Positions 40,084 to 49,342 are shown, numbered from the stretch's first letter. The stretch: 64,000 bases of DNA from Pantoea endophytica (GCF_002858935.1 NZ_PJRT01000009.1:248001-312000), one strand, 5' to 3'. Notes: generated by a model from the letters alone, not told the origin. A program made the numbers and translations.

Positions 40084-40185
40084 ATGCAACAGCGCAGCGC
40101 ACAATTTGACGCTCAACGACGCCTGACAGCGGGCGGCGCATCTGTTTCTTTCCGTCATCAATCGATCGTAAAAAAAGCCCCTTAA
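40084..40185 (+). CDS. pyrL: Candidate pyrBI leader peptide PyrL
   Basis: A 33-codon frame starts at an ATG preceded by GGAGGA (40075-40080) and ends with a TAA inside the attenuator hairpin. The peptide begins MQQRSAQFDAQRR and ends IVKKAP. In E. coli, translation of PyrL coupled to transcription through a U-rich stretch decides whether the attenuator forms. A pyrimidine tract (TCTGTTTCTTTCC, from 40141) lies in the right place. The peptide sequence itself is unlike what I remember of E. coli PyrL, so identity rests on position and architecture. Confidence 0.75.
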   Translation: MQQRSAQFDAQRRLTAGGASVSFRHQSIVKKAP

Positions 40186-40201
40186 GCAGGGGCTTTTTTT
40201 T
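40171..40201 (+). terminator. pyrBI attenuator
   Basis: AGCCCC and GGGGCT pair around TTAAGCA, followed by eight T and preceded by an A-run. The leader peptide stop codon lies in the loop, so a ribosome close behind RNA polymerase would block the stem, as in UTP-sensed attenuation. Confidence 0.88.
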
Positions 40202-40233
40202 GTCCGCAATCCGGCAGCGCAGAGGAGAACGCT

Positions 40234-41169
40234 ATGGCCAACCCGCTATATCGCAAGCACATTATTTCCATCAACGATCTCAACCGCGACGAGCTGGAGC
40301 TGGTGCTGCATACCGCTGCCCAGCTGAAAGCCAATCCCCAGCCGGAGCTGCTGAAACACAATGTGATCGCCAGCTGCTTCTTTGAGGCTTCAACGCGTAC
40401 GCGTTTGTCGTTTGAAACCGCGATGCATCGTCTCGGTGCGTCAGTGGTAGGCTTCGCCGACGGTAGCAACACCTCGCTCGGCAAGAAAGGCGAAACCCTC
40501 GCCGATACCATTTCGGTGATTGGGACTTACGTTGATGCCATCGTGATGCGTCATCCGCAGGAAGGCGCCGCGCGTCTGGCGACGGAATTCTCCGGCGGCA
40601 TTCCAATCCTCAACGCCGGTGATGGCGCTAACCAGCATCCAACGCAAACGCTGCTCGATCTCTTCACCATCCGCGAAACGCAAAATCGCCTGGATAACCT
40701 AAATGTGGCAATGGTCGGCGACCTGAAATATGGCCGCACCGTGCATTCACTGACGCAGGCGCTGGCGAAGTTTGATGGCAACCGCTTCTTCTTTATCGCG
40801 CCGGATGCGCTGGCGATGCCGGCGTACATCACCGATATGCTGGATGAGCAGAACATTGCCTGGTCACGCCACGACACCATCGAAGAAGTGATGCCACAAC
40901 TCGATATTCTGTATATGACGCGCGTGCAGAAAGAGCGCCTCGATCCGTCGGAATACGCCAACGTTAAAGCACAGTTCATTCTGCGTGCCGCTGATTTAGC
41001 CGGTGCGCGCGACAACATGAAAGTGCTGCATCCGCTGCCGCGTATCGACGAGATCACCACCGACGTGGATAGCACGCCGCACGCCTGGTATTTTCAGCAG
41101 GCTGGAAATGGCATCTTCGCTCGCCAGGCGCTGCTGGCGCTGGTACTGAATCGCGAACTGGCACTGTAA
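40234..41169 (+). CDS. pyrB: Aspartate carbamoyltransferase catalytic subunit
   Basis: 311 residues. Carbamoyl-phosphate motif STRTRLSFE near residue 53 and [14 protein letters not shown] near 134 are intact; [14 protein letters not shown] provides the aspartate loop. Catalyses the first committed step of pyrimidine synthesis. The subunits form trimers in the ATCase dodecamer with PyrI dimers. It starts 32 bp after the attenuator and is followed by pyrI after 10 bp, with a GGAG Shine-Dalgarno. Confidence 0.98.
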   Translation: MANPLYRKHIISINDLNRDELELVLHTAAQLKANPQPELLKHNVIASCFFEASTRTRLSFETAMHRLGASVVGFADGSNTSLGKKGETLADTISVIGTYVDAIVMRHPQEGAARLATEFSGGIPILNAGDGANQHPTQTLLDLFTIRETQNRLDNLNVAMVGDLKYGRTVHSLTQALAKFDGNRFFFIAPDALAMPAYITDMLDEQNIAWSRHDTIEEVMPQLDILYMTRVQKERLDPSEYANVKAQFILRAADLAGARDNMKVLHPLPRIDEITTDVDSTPHAWYFQQAGNGIFARQALLALVLNRELAL

Positions 41170-41179
41170 GGAGAAAGCG

Positions 41180-41644
41180 ATGACTCACGATAATAAATTG
41201 CAGGTTGAAGCCATCAAACGCGGCACGGTGATTGACCATATCCCGGCGCAGGTCGGCTTTAAGTTACTTTCGCTGTTTCGTCTGACCGAAACCGATCAGC
41301 GCATCACCATCGGCCTCAACTTGCCGTCGGGGGAGATGGGCCGTAAAGATCTGATCAAGATCGAAAATACCTTCCTGACCGACGATCAGATCAATCAGTT
41401 GGCGGTGTATGCGCCGCTCGCCACGGTAAACCGCATTGACGAATACGAAGTGGTGGCGAAGATCGCCCCCACCTTGCCGGATCGTATTGACCGCGTGCTG
41501 ACCTGCCCGAACAGCAACTGCATCAGCCGTAACGAGCCGGTGTTCACCAGTTTTGCGGTGAAAAAGCGTGAAGATGATGTGCATCTGAAGTGCAAATATT
41601 GCGAGAAAGAGTTCGCGCGCCACGTGGTGCTCGGTCACTGGTAA
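41180..41644 (+). CDS. pyrI: Aspartate carbamoyltransferase regulatory subunit
   Basis: 154 residues. The N-terminal allosteric domain binding CTP/ATP ([20 protein letters not shown]) is followed by a zinc domain with CPNSNC and CKYC cysteines that contacts PyrB. Encoded 10 bp after pyrB, so the two subunits are made together. The C-terminus [11 protein letters not shown] is slightly different from E. coli but of usual length. Confidence 0.98.
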   Translation: MTHDNKLQVEAIKRGTVIDHIPAQVGFKLLSLFRLTETDQRITIGLNLPSGEMGRKDLIKIENTFLTDDQINQLAVYAPLATVNRIDEYEVVAKIAPTLPDRIDRVLTCPNSNCISRNEPVFTSFAVKKREDDVHLKCKYCEKEFARHVVLGHW

Positions 41645-41722
41645 TCGCCCGCGTCGTCCCTATAATGGGACGATTCATTTCGCGGCGGACATCGGTCGGC
41701 CGCGCACTTTCAAGGAGAAACA

Positions 41723-42109
41723 ATGTCTCGCGAAATCAGTACTTCAAACGCACCCGCAGCGATTGGCCCTTACGTGCAGGGCGTGGATCTCGGCAGCATG
41801 ATCATCACTTCAGGCCAGATCCCGGTTGATCCGGCCACCGGCGCCGTTGCCGACGATGTTTCCGCGCAGGCACGTCAATCACTGGAAAATGTGAAGGCGA
41901 TTGTCGAAGCCGCCGGCCTGAAAGTGGGCGATATCGTGAAAACCACCGTGTTTGTGAAGGATTTGAATGACTTTGCCACCGTGAACGCAACCTACGAAGC
42001 GTTCTTCACCGAGCACAACGCCAGCTTCCCGGCGCGTTCGTGCGTGGAAGTGGCGCGCCTGCCGAAAGATGTGAAGATTGAGATCGAGGCGATTGCGGTA
42101 CGTCGTTGA
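41723..42109 (+). CDS. ridA: 2-iminobutanoate/2-iminopropanoate deaminase RidA
   Basis: 128 residues of the YjgF/RidA family. It hydrolyses reactive imine/enamine intermediates from PLP enzymes such as threonine dehydratase. Conserved: NAPAAIGPYVQGV, SGQIPVDPATG, and PARSCVEVARLPKDVKIEIE with the active-site Arg in ARSCVEV. It lies 78 bp after pyrI with AAGGAGA before the ATG, as in E. coli where it follows pyrBI. A palindromic repeat follows the gene. Confidence 0.97.
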   Translation: MSREISTSNAPAAIGPYVQGVDLGSMIITSGQIPVDPATGAVADDVSAQARQSLENVKAIVEAAGLKVGDIVKTTVFVKDLNDFATVNATYEAFFTEHNASFPARSCVEVARLPKDVKIEIEAIAVRR

Positions 42110-42118
42110 TTTGGTTAG

Positions 42119-42256
42119 TGCTGGCTGTCCCCCTCCTCGGTCCTCCCCCATAAATGGGGGAGGAAGATGCTGCCACATGTCAGTATTGAAGCTGCATGTG
42201 GCAGCATCTCCTTCCCCCGCTTGCGGGGGAAGGCCGGGATGGGGGACAGCCAGCAC
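42119..42256. repeat. Large mosaic palindrome, copy 4 (most symmetric)
   Basis: Outer arms GTGCTGGCTGTCCCC (42119-42133) and GGGGACAGCCAGCAC (42242-42256) are perfect inverted repeats. Inside are the ATAAAT hairpin (CCTCCCCCATAAATGGGGGAGG), an AGATGCTGCCACATG / CATGTGGCAGCATCT pair and the CCCCCGCTTGCGGGGG hairpin. It lies between convergent ridA and the hexosaminidase gene. Confidence 0.92.
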
Positions 42257-42261
42257 AATAT

Positions 42262-44646
42262 TTATTTAAACGATCGCAACAACTTCTCCAGCGGCCGCAC
42301 CAGCGCCAGCACTGTTTCATCCTGCACCTGCGCTGCCGCATCCAGTTGCGTATGCATTTGCGCCACTTCACCTGCGCCATACGCCTGATTACGTTCCAGC
42401 GCATTGACCAAATCCAGTCCCATCCGGCTCAACTCTGCTACTTGCTGTACTTGCTGCTGCAGCGGCTTGAGCTGATAGCTGCCCAGAACTAGCGGCATCA
42501 CCGCATCGCTGTTGTTCTGCCAGCGCTGCAATTGCTGACGGATGGCATGCGCCGCCGCATGATCGGCGCGATTGGCGATCAAGCGATCCACCTGCTTATC
42601 CAGCACACGCACCGCGTTGCTCTCGGCAGGCAACACATCCGCCAAACGATTGAGCGGTTCAAAGTAGTCGTAATGTCCCGCCTGAAATTTCAGATGCTGG
42701 CGCGTGTAGTATTGCGCTGGCTCCAGCACTTCGGCCAATATGCGCAGCGGCGTGATGTCGCTGCTGTTCGCCAGTCGCATCATCTGCACTTCAGCCTGCT
42801 GATGCTGCTGCAAGCCGACTGAAATAGTGCCCCAGCGATCCACCGCGCTCAGGCGCTGATACATGTTATCGCTGTCGGTGACATCCTGCGCCGACCATAA
42901 CCGCTCCGCCACCACAAAGGCGCGCGGCCACAGGCGTGTATCGATTACCCGGCTGTTAACATTCTCCGCCCACAGCGCCGCTTCGCCGCCAATCAGGTTG
43001 TTCTGCATCTGTTGCGGCGTCGGCAGCGATGGCGCAATGCCGGCTGGCACCTGCGGCAACTTGCTGCCTTCTGCGGGATAGCGCACGTTGCCCACCAGCA
43101 TATAACCGGTCAGCTTGTCTTGCGTTAGCGTCACCATCGGCTGGAATGGCCCCATCCACGTATCGACGCTGAACGTCAGCTGTGTGGGCGACAGCCAGCG
43201 AATATCACTGACCATGCGACGCGCTTTGCCGCTGAAATCGATAAAGCCGCGCCAGCCGTTTTTCCCTTCTATCAGGGTAAAGCTGCCTTTCAGCGCGCTG
43301 CCTTTCAAACGCGGCATGGTGAATTGCCAGCTCTGCGCCTGCTCACCAGCCTGCACCTGATCCGCGCCGTTGAGCCCCTGCGGCCAGGGTTCATTGCGAT
43401 AGTGGTAAGCGGCGGTTTGCGGCTGATCGAGATAGAAACCGGTGGAGAGGATGCCGCGGAAGTCGTTTTTCGCCACCGTGCCCAACGCATCCTGTCCTTG
43501 CCACGATTGAATCAGAATGCTTTTAGGCAGATCAGGATGGTAAACCTCATCCCAGCCGATCATGCGGCGCTGATGCGCTTCAAGGATTTTCTCAACGCGC
43601 TGATTAAACCAGGCTTGCAGCGCATGCGTATCCTTTAGACCGTGGTCGCGCATAAACTGCTGAATGCGTGTGGAATCATTCCACTGGGTTGGATCAACCT
43701 CATCACCGCCAATGTGGATGTAGGGATCGGGGAAGATCGCCGTCACTTCGCCCATTAAGGTGTCGATAAAGCGAAATACCGCTTCGTTGCTGGGATCGAG
43801 CAGCGGCTTAAACACGCCCCAGCCGCGCTCCATCTGATACGGTCCCGGCGCGCTCATTAACTCCGGCATCGCTACTGCTATCGCCGACGCATGACCGGGC
43901 AGATCGATTTCCGGTACCACGCGTACGCCGCGCTGCGTGGCGTAGCGCACCACATCGCGCATCTGCTGCTGCGTGTAGTACAAGCCGTCACTGGCTTTCT
44001 CCTGCAGCTGCGGATAGTGGCTGGAGGCAAATCGCCAACCTTGATCGTCGGTTAAGTGCCAGTGAAACACATTCATACGCGCGGCGGCGATGCCGTCGAT
44101 TTGTCGTTTCACGGTTTCAATTGGCAGGAAGTGGCGCGCCGAATCGATCAGCACGCCGCGCCACGGAAAGCGCGGTTTGTCGTCAATGGTGACGTAGGGA
44201 ATTTCGGTGCCATTTTCGGTGTTTTCAATCAGCTGCAACACGGTTTCCATGCCGCGCATCGCGCCAAAGCGCGTGTTGGCTTTCAGCAAGACGCCATCGC
44301 TGTTAACCAGCAGATGATAACTTTCGTCGCTGTCTGGTTGGGGAAGCGGATCAACCGCCTGCGCGATTTGCACCTGAATGCTGGGATGATCGCTGGATGC
44401 GCTGGTCGGCAGCAGCGGCCAGCCGGTTTGCCGCGCAATGCGCGCGCGCCAGCGCGATTCAGCACCTTCCAGATGATCGCCCGAGATATGCAACGTGAGC
44501 TGCGGTGTTAACGCATACGCCCTGCCGCCGCCTGGCTGGACAATGCTTTGTGGCCACGGCATCAGCGGTAAATCTCCAGCCGGCGCGGCGAAGGCGGAAA
44601 AAGTCATGGATAAACAACAGGCAAGCAGAGTTCTTTGCAATGGCAT
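42262..44646 (-). CDS. Family GH20 beta-N-acetylhexosaminidase, secreted
   Basis: 794 residues from the ATG at 44644-44646 (AAGGA upstream); the frame extends 29 codons further without a signal-like start. A signal peptide (LSMTFSAFA-AP) precedes the GH20b domain (residues about 25-160) and the catalytic barrel: RGVLIDSARHFLPIETVKRQ, HWHLTDDQGWRF and the acid/base pair in YIHIGGDEVDPTQW. The C-terminal 250 residues carry a helical region. It releases terminal GlcNAc/GalNAc from chitooligosaccharides or glycans in the periplasm. No chitin-transport genes are adjacent. Confidence 0.92.
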   Translation of the reverse strand: MPLQRTLLACCLSMTFSAFAAPAGDLPLMPWPQSIVQPGGGRAYALTPQLTLHISGDHLEGAESRWRARIARQTGWPLLPTSASSDHPSIQVQIAQAVDPLPQPDSDESYHLLVNSDGVLLKANTRFGAMRGMETVLQLIENTENGTEIPYVTIDDKPRFPWRGVLIDSARHFLPIETVKRQIDGIAAARMNVFHWHLTDDQGWRFASSHYPQLQEKASDGLYYTQQQMRDVVRYATQRGVRVVPEIDLPGHASAIAVAMPELMSAPGPYQMERGWGVFKPLLDPSNEAVFRFIDTLMGEVTAIFPDPYIHIGGDEVDPTQWNDSTRIQQFMRDHGLKDTHALQAWFNQRVEKILEAHQRRMIGWDEVYHPDLPKSILIQSWQGQDALGTVAKNDFRGILSTGFYLDQPQTAAYHYRNEPWPQGLNGADQVQAGEQAQSWQFTMPRLKGSALKGSFTLIEGKNGWRGFIDFSGKARRMVSDIRWLSPTQLTFSVDTWMGPFQPMVTLTQDKLTGYMLVGNVRYPAEGSKLPQVPAGIAPSLPTPQQMQNNLIGGEAALWAENVNSRVIDTRLWPRAFVVAERLWSAQDVTDSDNMYQRLSAVDRWGTISVGLQQHQQAEVQMMRLANSSDITPLRILAEVLEPAQYYTRQHLKFQAGHYDYFEPLNRLADVLPAESNAVRVLDKQVDRLIANRADHAAAHAIRQQLQRWQNNSDAVMPLVLGSYQLKPLQQQVQQVAELSRMGLDLVNALERNQAYGAGEVAQMHTQLDAAAQVQDETVLALVRPLEKLLRSFK

Positions 44647-44854
44647 CTGGGCATCCTTGTAAATGAAACAACGGACCAAAATGGGCAAAAGGCCCATTAA
44701 ACCTGTTTCGCATTGCAAAGCAAGTGGCCGCAAACTGAAATCAAGGCGGGTTAATACTTTTGTATTTTAGCCAGATTAACCATTGCGCGGCTTTCATTCC
44801 TGGTTGTGGCTTCTTTGTTGTAGGTCAAACCGCCGGCGATTAATCTCAGCGCAA

Positions 44855-44870
44855 ACACCACATATAGCGA
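44855..44870. promoter_or_regulatory. NrdR box 1 upstream of nrdDG
   Basis: ACACCACATATAGCGA resembles the NrdR consensus ACACWAWATATWGTGT around a CATATAG core. The same core recurs exactly 32 bp downstream (box 2), matching the three-helical-turn spacing of NrdR repressor pairs. Confidence 0.75.
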
Positions 44871-44886
44871 TTAAACTCCTTAAAAT

Positions 44887-44902
44887 TATCTACATATAGT
44901 TT
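44887..44902. promoter_or_regulatory. NrdR box 2 upstream of nrdDG
   Basis: TATCTACATATAGTTT carries the second CATATAG core, 32 bp from the first, and overlaps the leader just before the AUG at 44915. Together the pair predicts repression of the operon when dATP/ATP-bound NrdR is present. Confidence 0.72.
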
Positions 44903-44914
44903 CATGGAGAAGAA

Positions 44915-47053
44915 ATGGCGACGGTGGTGATTAAGCGTGACGGCTGCAGAGTGCCGTTTGATGCGCAGCGGATCGAGGCGGCAGTCAACGCGGCTGCAGC
45001 TGCGGTACAAATCGATGATACGGCGTGGTGCGCGCAAGTGGCGGCGCAGGTCAGCCAGCAGCTGGCTGAACAGGCTGAAGTGGATATCCGCGACATTCAG
45101 TGTGCGGTGGAAGAGACGCTAATGAGCGGACGCTGGCCGCAGCTGGCGCGTGCCTACATCGAATATCGCCATGACCGCGATTTAGCACGCGAGCAGCGCG
45201 GTAAACTGCATCACGCTATTCGCGGTTTAGTGGAGCAAACCAACGCCGCACTGCTCAATGAAAACGCGAATAAAGACAGTAAAGTGATTCCCACCCAGCG
45301 CGATTTGCTGGCTGGCATCGTCGCCAAACATTACGCTCAGCAGCAACTCTTGCCACGCGATGTGGTGCTGGCGCATGAACGTGGTGACATCCACTATCAC
45401 GATCTCGACTATTCTCCGTTCTTCCCGATGTTTAACTGCATGCTAATCGATCTGCACGGCATGCTGACCCACGGTTTTAAGATGGGCAACGCCGAGATCG
45501 AGCCGCCCAAATCAATCGCCACCGCCACGGCGGTGACCGCACAGATCATCGCGCAGGTCGCCAGCCACATTTACGGCGGCACCACCATCAATCGCATTGA
45601 TGAAGTGCTGGCACCGTTCGTTACGCTCAGTCTGGAAAAACACCGCGCGGTGGCGCTGGAATGGCAGATTCCGGATGCCGAAGCCTATGCGCGCGTTCGC
45701 ACCGAGAAAGAGTGCTACGACGCGTTTCAGTCGCTGGAATATGAAGTGAATACGCTGCACACCGCCAACGGCCAGACGCCGTTTGTCACCTTTGGCTTTG
45801 GCCTCGGCACCGACTGGGCCGCGCGCCTGATCCAGCAATCCATTCTGCGCAACCGCATTGCCGGATTGGGCAAAAATCACAAAACCGCGGTGTTTCCTAA
45901 ACTGGTGTTTGCAATCCGCGAAGGCGTGAATCGTCGGCCTGCCGATGTTAATTACGATATCAAGCAGCTGGCGCTAGAGTGCGCCAGCAAGCGCATGTAT
46001 CCGGATATCCTCAACTACGAAAAAGTGGTGGAAGTGACCGGCTCGTTTAAAACGCCGATGGGCTGCCGTAGCTTCCTTGGCGTCTACGAGGAGAACGGCG
46101 AGCAGATTCACGAAGGCCGCAACAATATTGGCGTCATTAGCCTCAATCTGCCACGTATCGCGCTGCAAGCCAAAGGCGATGAAGCGCAGTTCTGGCGCTT
46201 GCTCGATGAACGTCTGGCGCTGGCGAAACGTGCCTTAATGACGCGTATCGCCCGGTTGGAAAAAACCAAAGCGCGCGTAGCGCCGATTCTCTATATGGAA
46301 GGTGCCTGCGGCGTGCGCCTGAAAGCGGATGACGAAGTGGGCGCCATTTTCCGCAACGGCCGCGCCTCAATTTCCCTTGGCTACATCGGCTTGCATGAAA
46401 CGCTGAATGCGCTTAGCGGCAACCAAGTGCATCCGTATGACGCCGATTACCTGCGGGAAAAAGGCGTGGCGATTGTCACGCACCTGCGCCGCGCGGTGGA
46501 TGCGTGGAAAGCGGAAACCGGCTACGGCTTTAGCTTGTACAGCACGCCGAGTGAGAATCTGTGCGACCGCTTCTGTCGCCTCGATGCCGCCGAATTTGGC
46601 GTGGTGGCCGGCGTTACCGACAAAGGGTATTACACCAACAGCTTCCATCTCGACGTGGAGAAGAAGGTCAATCCGTACGACAAGATCGACTTTGAAGCGC
46701 CCTATCCCGCCATCGCTAACGGCGGATTCATCTGTTACGGCGAATATCCCAACATCCAGCACAACCTCAAAGCGCTCGAAGATGTCTGGGATTACAGCTA
46801 TCACCGCGTGCCCTATTACGGCACCAATACGCCGATTGATGAGTGCTACGAATGCGGCTTTAGCGGCGAGTTTAGCTGCACCAGCAAAGGGTTTACCTGC
46901 CCATGCTGTGGTAATCACGATCCGGCGCGCGTGTCGGTGACGCGCCGCGTGTGCGGCTATCTCGGCAGCCCGGATGCGCGTCCGTTTAACGCCGGTAAGC
47001 AGCAAGAAGTACAGCGGCGCGTTAAACATCTGGAGACAGGAAAACTGGGATGA
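44915..47053 (+). CDS. nrdD: Anaerobic ribonucleoside-triphosphate reductase NrdD
   Basis: 712 residues, identical in length to E. coli NrdD. An N-terminal ATP-cone (residues 3-92) senses dATP/ATP. The glycyl-radical loop is RRVCGYLG with the radical at Gly681. A zinc site uses CYECGF and CPCCGNHD near residues 644-665. It reduces NTPs to dNTPs without oxygen, activated by NrdG. AGAAG is a modest Shine-Dalgarno. nrdG overlaps the end by 4 bp, coupling translation. Confidence 0.97.
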   Translation: MATVVIKRDGCRVPFDAQRIEAAVNAAAAAVQIDDTAWCAQVAAQVSQQLAEQAEVDIRDIQCAVEETLMSGRWPQLARAYIEYRHDRDLAREQRGKLHHAIRGLVEQTNAALLNENANKDSKVIPTQRDLLAGIVAKHYAQQQLLPRDVVLAHERGDIHYHDLDYSPFFPMFNCMLIDLHGMLTHGFKMGNAEIEPPKSIATATAVTAQIIAQVASHIYGGTTINRIDEVLAPFVTLSLEKHRAVALEWQIPDAEAYARVRTEKECYDAFQSLEYEVNTLHTANGQTPFVTFGFGLGTDWAARLIQQSILRNRIAGLGKNHKTAVFPKLVFAIREGVNRRPADVNYDIKQLALECASKRMYPDILNYEKVVEVTGSFKTPMGCRSFLGVYEENGEQIHEGRNNIGVISLNLPRIALQAKGDEAQFWRLLDERLALAKRALMTRIARLEKTKARVAPILYMEGACGVRLKADDEVGAIFRNGRASISLGYIGLHETLNALSGNQVHPYDADYLREKGVAIVTHLRRAVDAWKAETGYGFSLYSTPSENLCDRFCRLDAAEFGVVAGVTDKGYYTNSFHLDVEKKVNPYDKIDFEAPYPAIANGGFICYGEYPNIQHNLKALEDVWDYSYHRVPYYGTNTPIDECYECGFSGEFSCTSKGFTCPCCGNHDPARVSVTRRVCGYLGSPDARPFNAGKQQEVQRRVKHLETGKLG

Positions 47054-47616
47054 TGCGCATCCACGGCTATTATCCGGTTGATATCGTTAACGGGCCCGGC
47101 ACGCGCTGCACGCTGTTTGTCGCGGGCTGCGAACATCAGTGTCGCGGCTGCTACAACCAAAGCACGTGGCGGCTGGATTCCGGCGTGCCGTTTACGCTGG
47201 AGATGGAAGAGCAGCTGATCGCCGATCTTAACGATCGGCGCATTGCGCGCCAGGGCTTGTCGCTGAGCGGCGGCGATCCGCTGCATCCGCACAACGTGCC
47301 GCATATACGTCGTCTGGTGAAACGCGTGCGGCGTGAGTGTCCGGATAAGGATATCTGGCTGTGGACCGGATATGAAATGGCGGAACTCAGCGCGGCGCAG
47401 CGCGAAGTGGTGGAGGAAATTGATGTGCTGATTGATGGACGCTTTATCGAAGCGGAGAAAGATGCGCGGCTGCTGTGGCGTGGCAGCCGCAATCAGAAGA
47501 TTTGGTGGTTACGCCAGCCACAAGGCGAGCACGCCGAGCAGCATGCCGCTGCCTGCCACGCCGATCAGCGCGATCCACAGCGCCCGTGCGGGAAAGGCGC
47601 GATGCAGCATCAATAA
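47050..47616 (+). CDS. nrdG: Anaerobic RNR-activating protein NrdG, with antisense C-terminal extension
   Basis: 188 residues, but E. coli NrdG has 154. Radical-SAM cluster CEHQCRGCYN near residue 26 and SLSGGDPLHPHNVPHI are intact, so activation of NrdD should be normal. The normal end (DARLLWRGSRNQKIWWLR) stops at codon 155; 33 more residues (QPQGEHAEQHAAACHADQRD and on) follow because no stop occurs before 47614. Codons 154-188 are read antisense through the 3' end of yraQ, and codon 154 lies exactly opposite the yraQ stop. The extension is Gln/His/Arg-rich with no recognisable domain. The catalytic core assignment is firm. Confidence 0.9.
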   Translation: MMRIHGYYPVDIVNGPGTRCTLFVAGCEHQCRGCYNQSTWRLDSGVPFTLEMEEQLIADLNDRRIARQGLSLSGGDPLHPHNVPHIRRLVKRVRRECPDKDIWLWTGYEMAELSAAQREVVEEIDVLIDGRFIEAEKDARLLWRGSRNQKIWWLRQPQGEHAEQHAAACHADQRDPQRPCGKGAMQHQ

Positions 47617-48546
47617 CGACGGCACACTCACGGCGGGCAGCGTGACTAATAACGCCAGCGCGGGCGCAATGCCCATGCCCGCCAGCATCATGGTCTGCAC
47701 AATCGGGATTTCCGCGGCGGTAGGAATCACAAACAGGCAGCCGGCGATTGCCATCAACATCACCCAAAACAGCGTATTACCCACCGCGCCATCCGCGTGC
47801 GGGAACAGCCACACGCGCGCGGCGCCGAGCAACAATACCGCGATGATATACAGCGGAATGGTGTTGCAGAACAGTCGCCACATCACCCGCAGCCAGCGTG
47901 ACAGAAACGGCTTTTCATCACGGGCCGGGATAACGGGCGCGGTAACGGCTTGATCCGGCACGCTGCGCTGCACCAGCCACGCGATGCCCAACACCATCAT
48001 CAAACCTGCCACCAGCCGAATCGCCGCAAAATGCCAGCCGAGCACAAAGCCCATAAAAATCAGCGTGGCAGGATTGAGCAGCGGATTCGCCAGCCAGAAC
48101 GCCATCGCCGCACCGCTGGAAACCTGTGACTGACGTAAGCCAGCGGTCACTGGTGCCGCACAGCAGCTGCACATCATGCCCGGCAAACCTAATCCAGTGC
48201 CCATCAGCGTCGAACCAAAGCGTGAGCTGCCCATCAGACGCAGCAGCCAGGCGCGCGGAATCAGCACCTGCACCAACGATCCGAGGATCACCCCGAGCAC
48301 GGCCGCTTTCCACACGGCGAGGAAATAGACCATGGCGTAATCAAGCGCCGCGCGCCACGGTGAGTCCGCCGCATTGGCCAGAATCGATTTACCGATCGAA
48401 TGCGTTTCGGCAGCAGTAAAGGCTTTGCCGTAATAAGGCTGCCATTTGACATACCACAGGCCGATTACTACCACGGCGAGGAACAGCAGCGGTTTCCACC
48501 AGGCGAAGCGTGTCGCCGGGGCATGAGAAGGGAGTTGGGTCATCAC
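47509..48546 (-). CDS. yraQ: YraQ permease (PF03773 family)
   Basis: 345 residues (E. coli YraQ 346). About eight hydrophobic segments; conserved FTAAETHSIGKSILANAADS, FLAVWKAAVLGVILGSLVQV, LPGMMCSCCAAPVTAGLRQS and IPTAAEIPIVQTMMLAGMG. The CSCCAAP cysteines are a family trait, and members are related to ArsP-type metalloid exporters. The substrate is unknown. In E. coli yraQ precedes yhbO; here the same order is kept but its 3' end lies across nrdG. It diverges from yhbO. Confidence 0.93.
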   Translation of the reverse strand: MMTQLPSHAPATRFAWWKPLLFLAVVVIGLWYVKWQPYYGKAFTAAETHSIGKSILANAADSPWRAALDYAMVYFLAVWKAAVLGVILGSLVQVLIPRAWLLRLMGSSRFGSTLMGTGLGLPGMMCSCCAAPVTAGLRQSQVSSGAAMAFWLANPLLNPATLIFMGFVLGWHFAAIRLVAGLMMVLGIAWLVQRSVPDQAVTAPVIPARDEKPFLSRWLRVMWRLFCNTIPLYIIAVLLLGAARVWLFPHADGAVGNTLFWVMLMAIAGCLFVIPTAAEIPIVQTMMLAGMGIAPALALLVTLPAVSVPSLLMLHRAFPARALWIALIGVAGSGMLLGVLALWLA

Positions 48547-48782
48547 GGAATTCCGTATTCAACTGAATAACGATGCCGCGTTAGGATACGCGGCGGAAAG
48601 GCCTTAGTGTCATTCAGGTCATTTCATTGCGCCATGTGGAAATCGCCTAAACTTGATCCGGCGCGGAAATTTACCTCCCGGAAGAATTGCCGGCTGGCTT
48701 GCTTTTTGCGACATGGCTACCAGGCTTGTTGGGTTAGAAGTGCAACGAACATAAGGTTCGTGATCAACAAGGAGGAAAAAAG

Positions 48783-49304
48783 ATGAGCAAGAAAATAGCG
48801 GTACTGATTACCGATGAATTTGAAGACTCAGAGTTTACCTCACCGGCGGAGGCTTACACTCAGGCGGGCCATGAAGTGGTTACCATCGAGTTTAAGGCCG
48901 GCAACATCGTTAAAGGGAAGCAGGGTAAAGCTGAGGTCAACATCGACAAGGCTATTGATGATGTGAATGCAGCCGAGTTCGATGCGCTGCTGCTGCCCGG
49001 CGGACACTCGCCCGATGCCCTGCGCGGTGACGATCGCTTCGTCAACTTCACCAGGGAGTTTGTCGCCAGCGGCAAGCCGGTGTTTGCCATTTGCCATGGC
49101 CCGCAGCTGCTGATCAGCGCGAACGGCGTGCGCGGCCGCAAAATGACCAGCGTAAAAGCCATCGCCATCGATCTGCGTAATGCCGGTGCGGATTTTTACG
49201 ATAAAGAAGTAGTGGTGGATGATGACAAGTTAGTTACCAGCCGCACGCCTGAAGACCTGCCCGCGTTTAATCGCGAATCGCTGCGGATTTTGAACGCGGC
49301 CTGA
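48783..49304 (+). CDS. yhbO: YhbO, PfpI/DJ-1 family stress protein
   Basis: 173 residues (E. coli 172). DJ-1/PfpI fold with N-terminal KKIAVLITDEFEDSEFTSPA. The nucleophile-elbow Cys lies in VFAICHGPQLLISA, the conserved Glu in DEFEDSEF. Related enzymes act as deglycases or stress-response hydrolases; YhbO confers oxidative and acid resistance in E. coli. A strong AAGGAGGAA Shine-Dalgarno precedes the ATG, implying high translation. A possible stem (ACGAAC...GTTCGT) lies in the leader. Confidence 0.95.
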   Translation: MSKKIAVLITDEFEDSEFTSPAEAYTQAGHEVVTIEFKAGNIVKGKQGKAEVNIDKAIDDVNAAEFDALLLPGGHSPDALRGDDRFVNFTREFVASGKPVFAICHGPQLLISANGVRGRKMTSVKAIAIDLRNAGADFYDKEVVVDDDKLVTSRTPEDLPAFNRESLRILNAA

Positions 49305-49321
49305 TAGTTTTTCCTGCATTG

Positions 49322-49342
49322 GGGTCGCCGTGAATGGCGGCC

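Noticed and set aside
42119..42256. Insertion sequence remnant
   Set aside because: No transposase fragment or target duplication is seen; the structure is purely palindromic.
47500..47616. Frameshift in nrdG
   Set aside because: The frame is continuous and identical to the family up to codon 155; the tail arises from a missing stop, not a shift.
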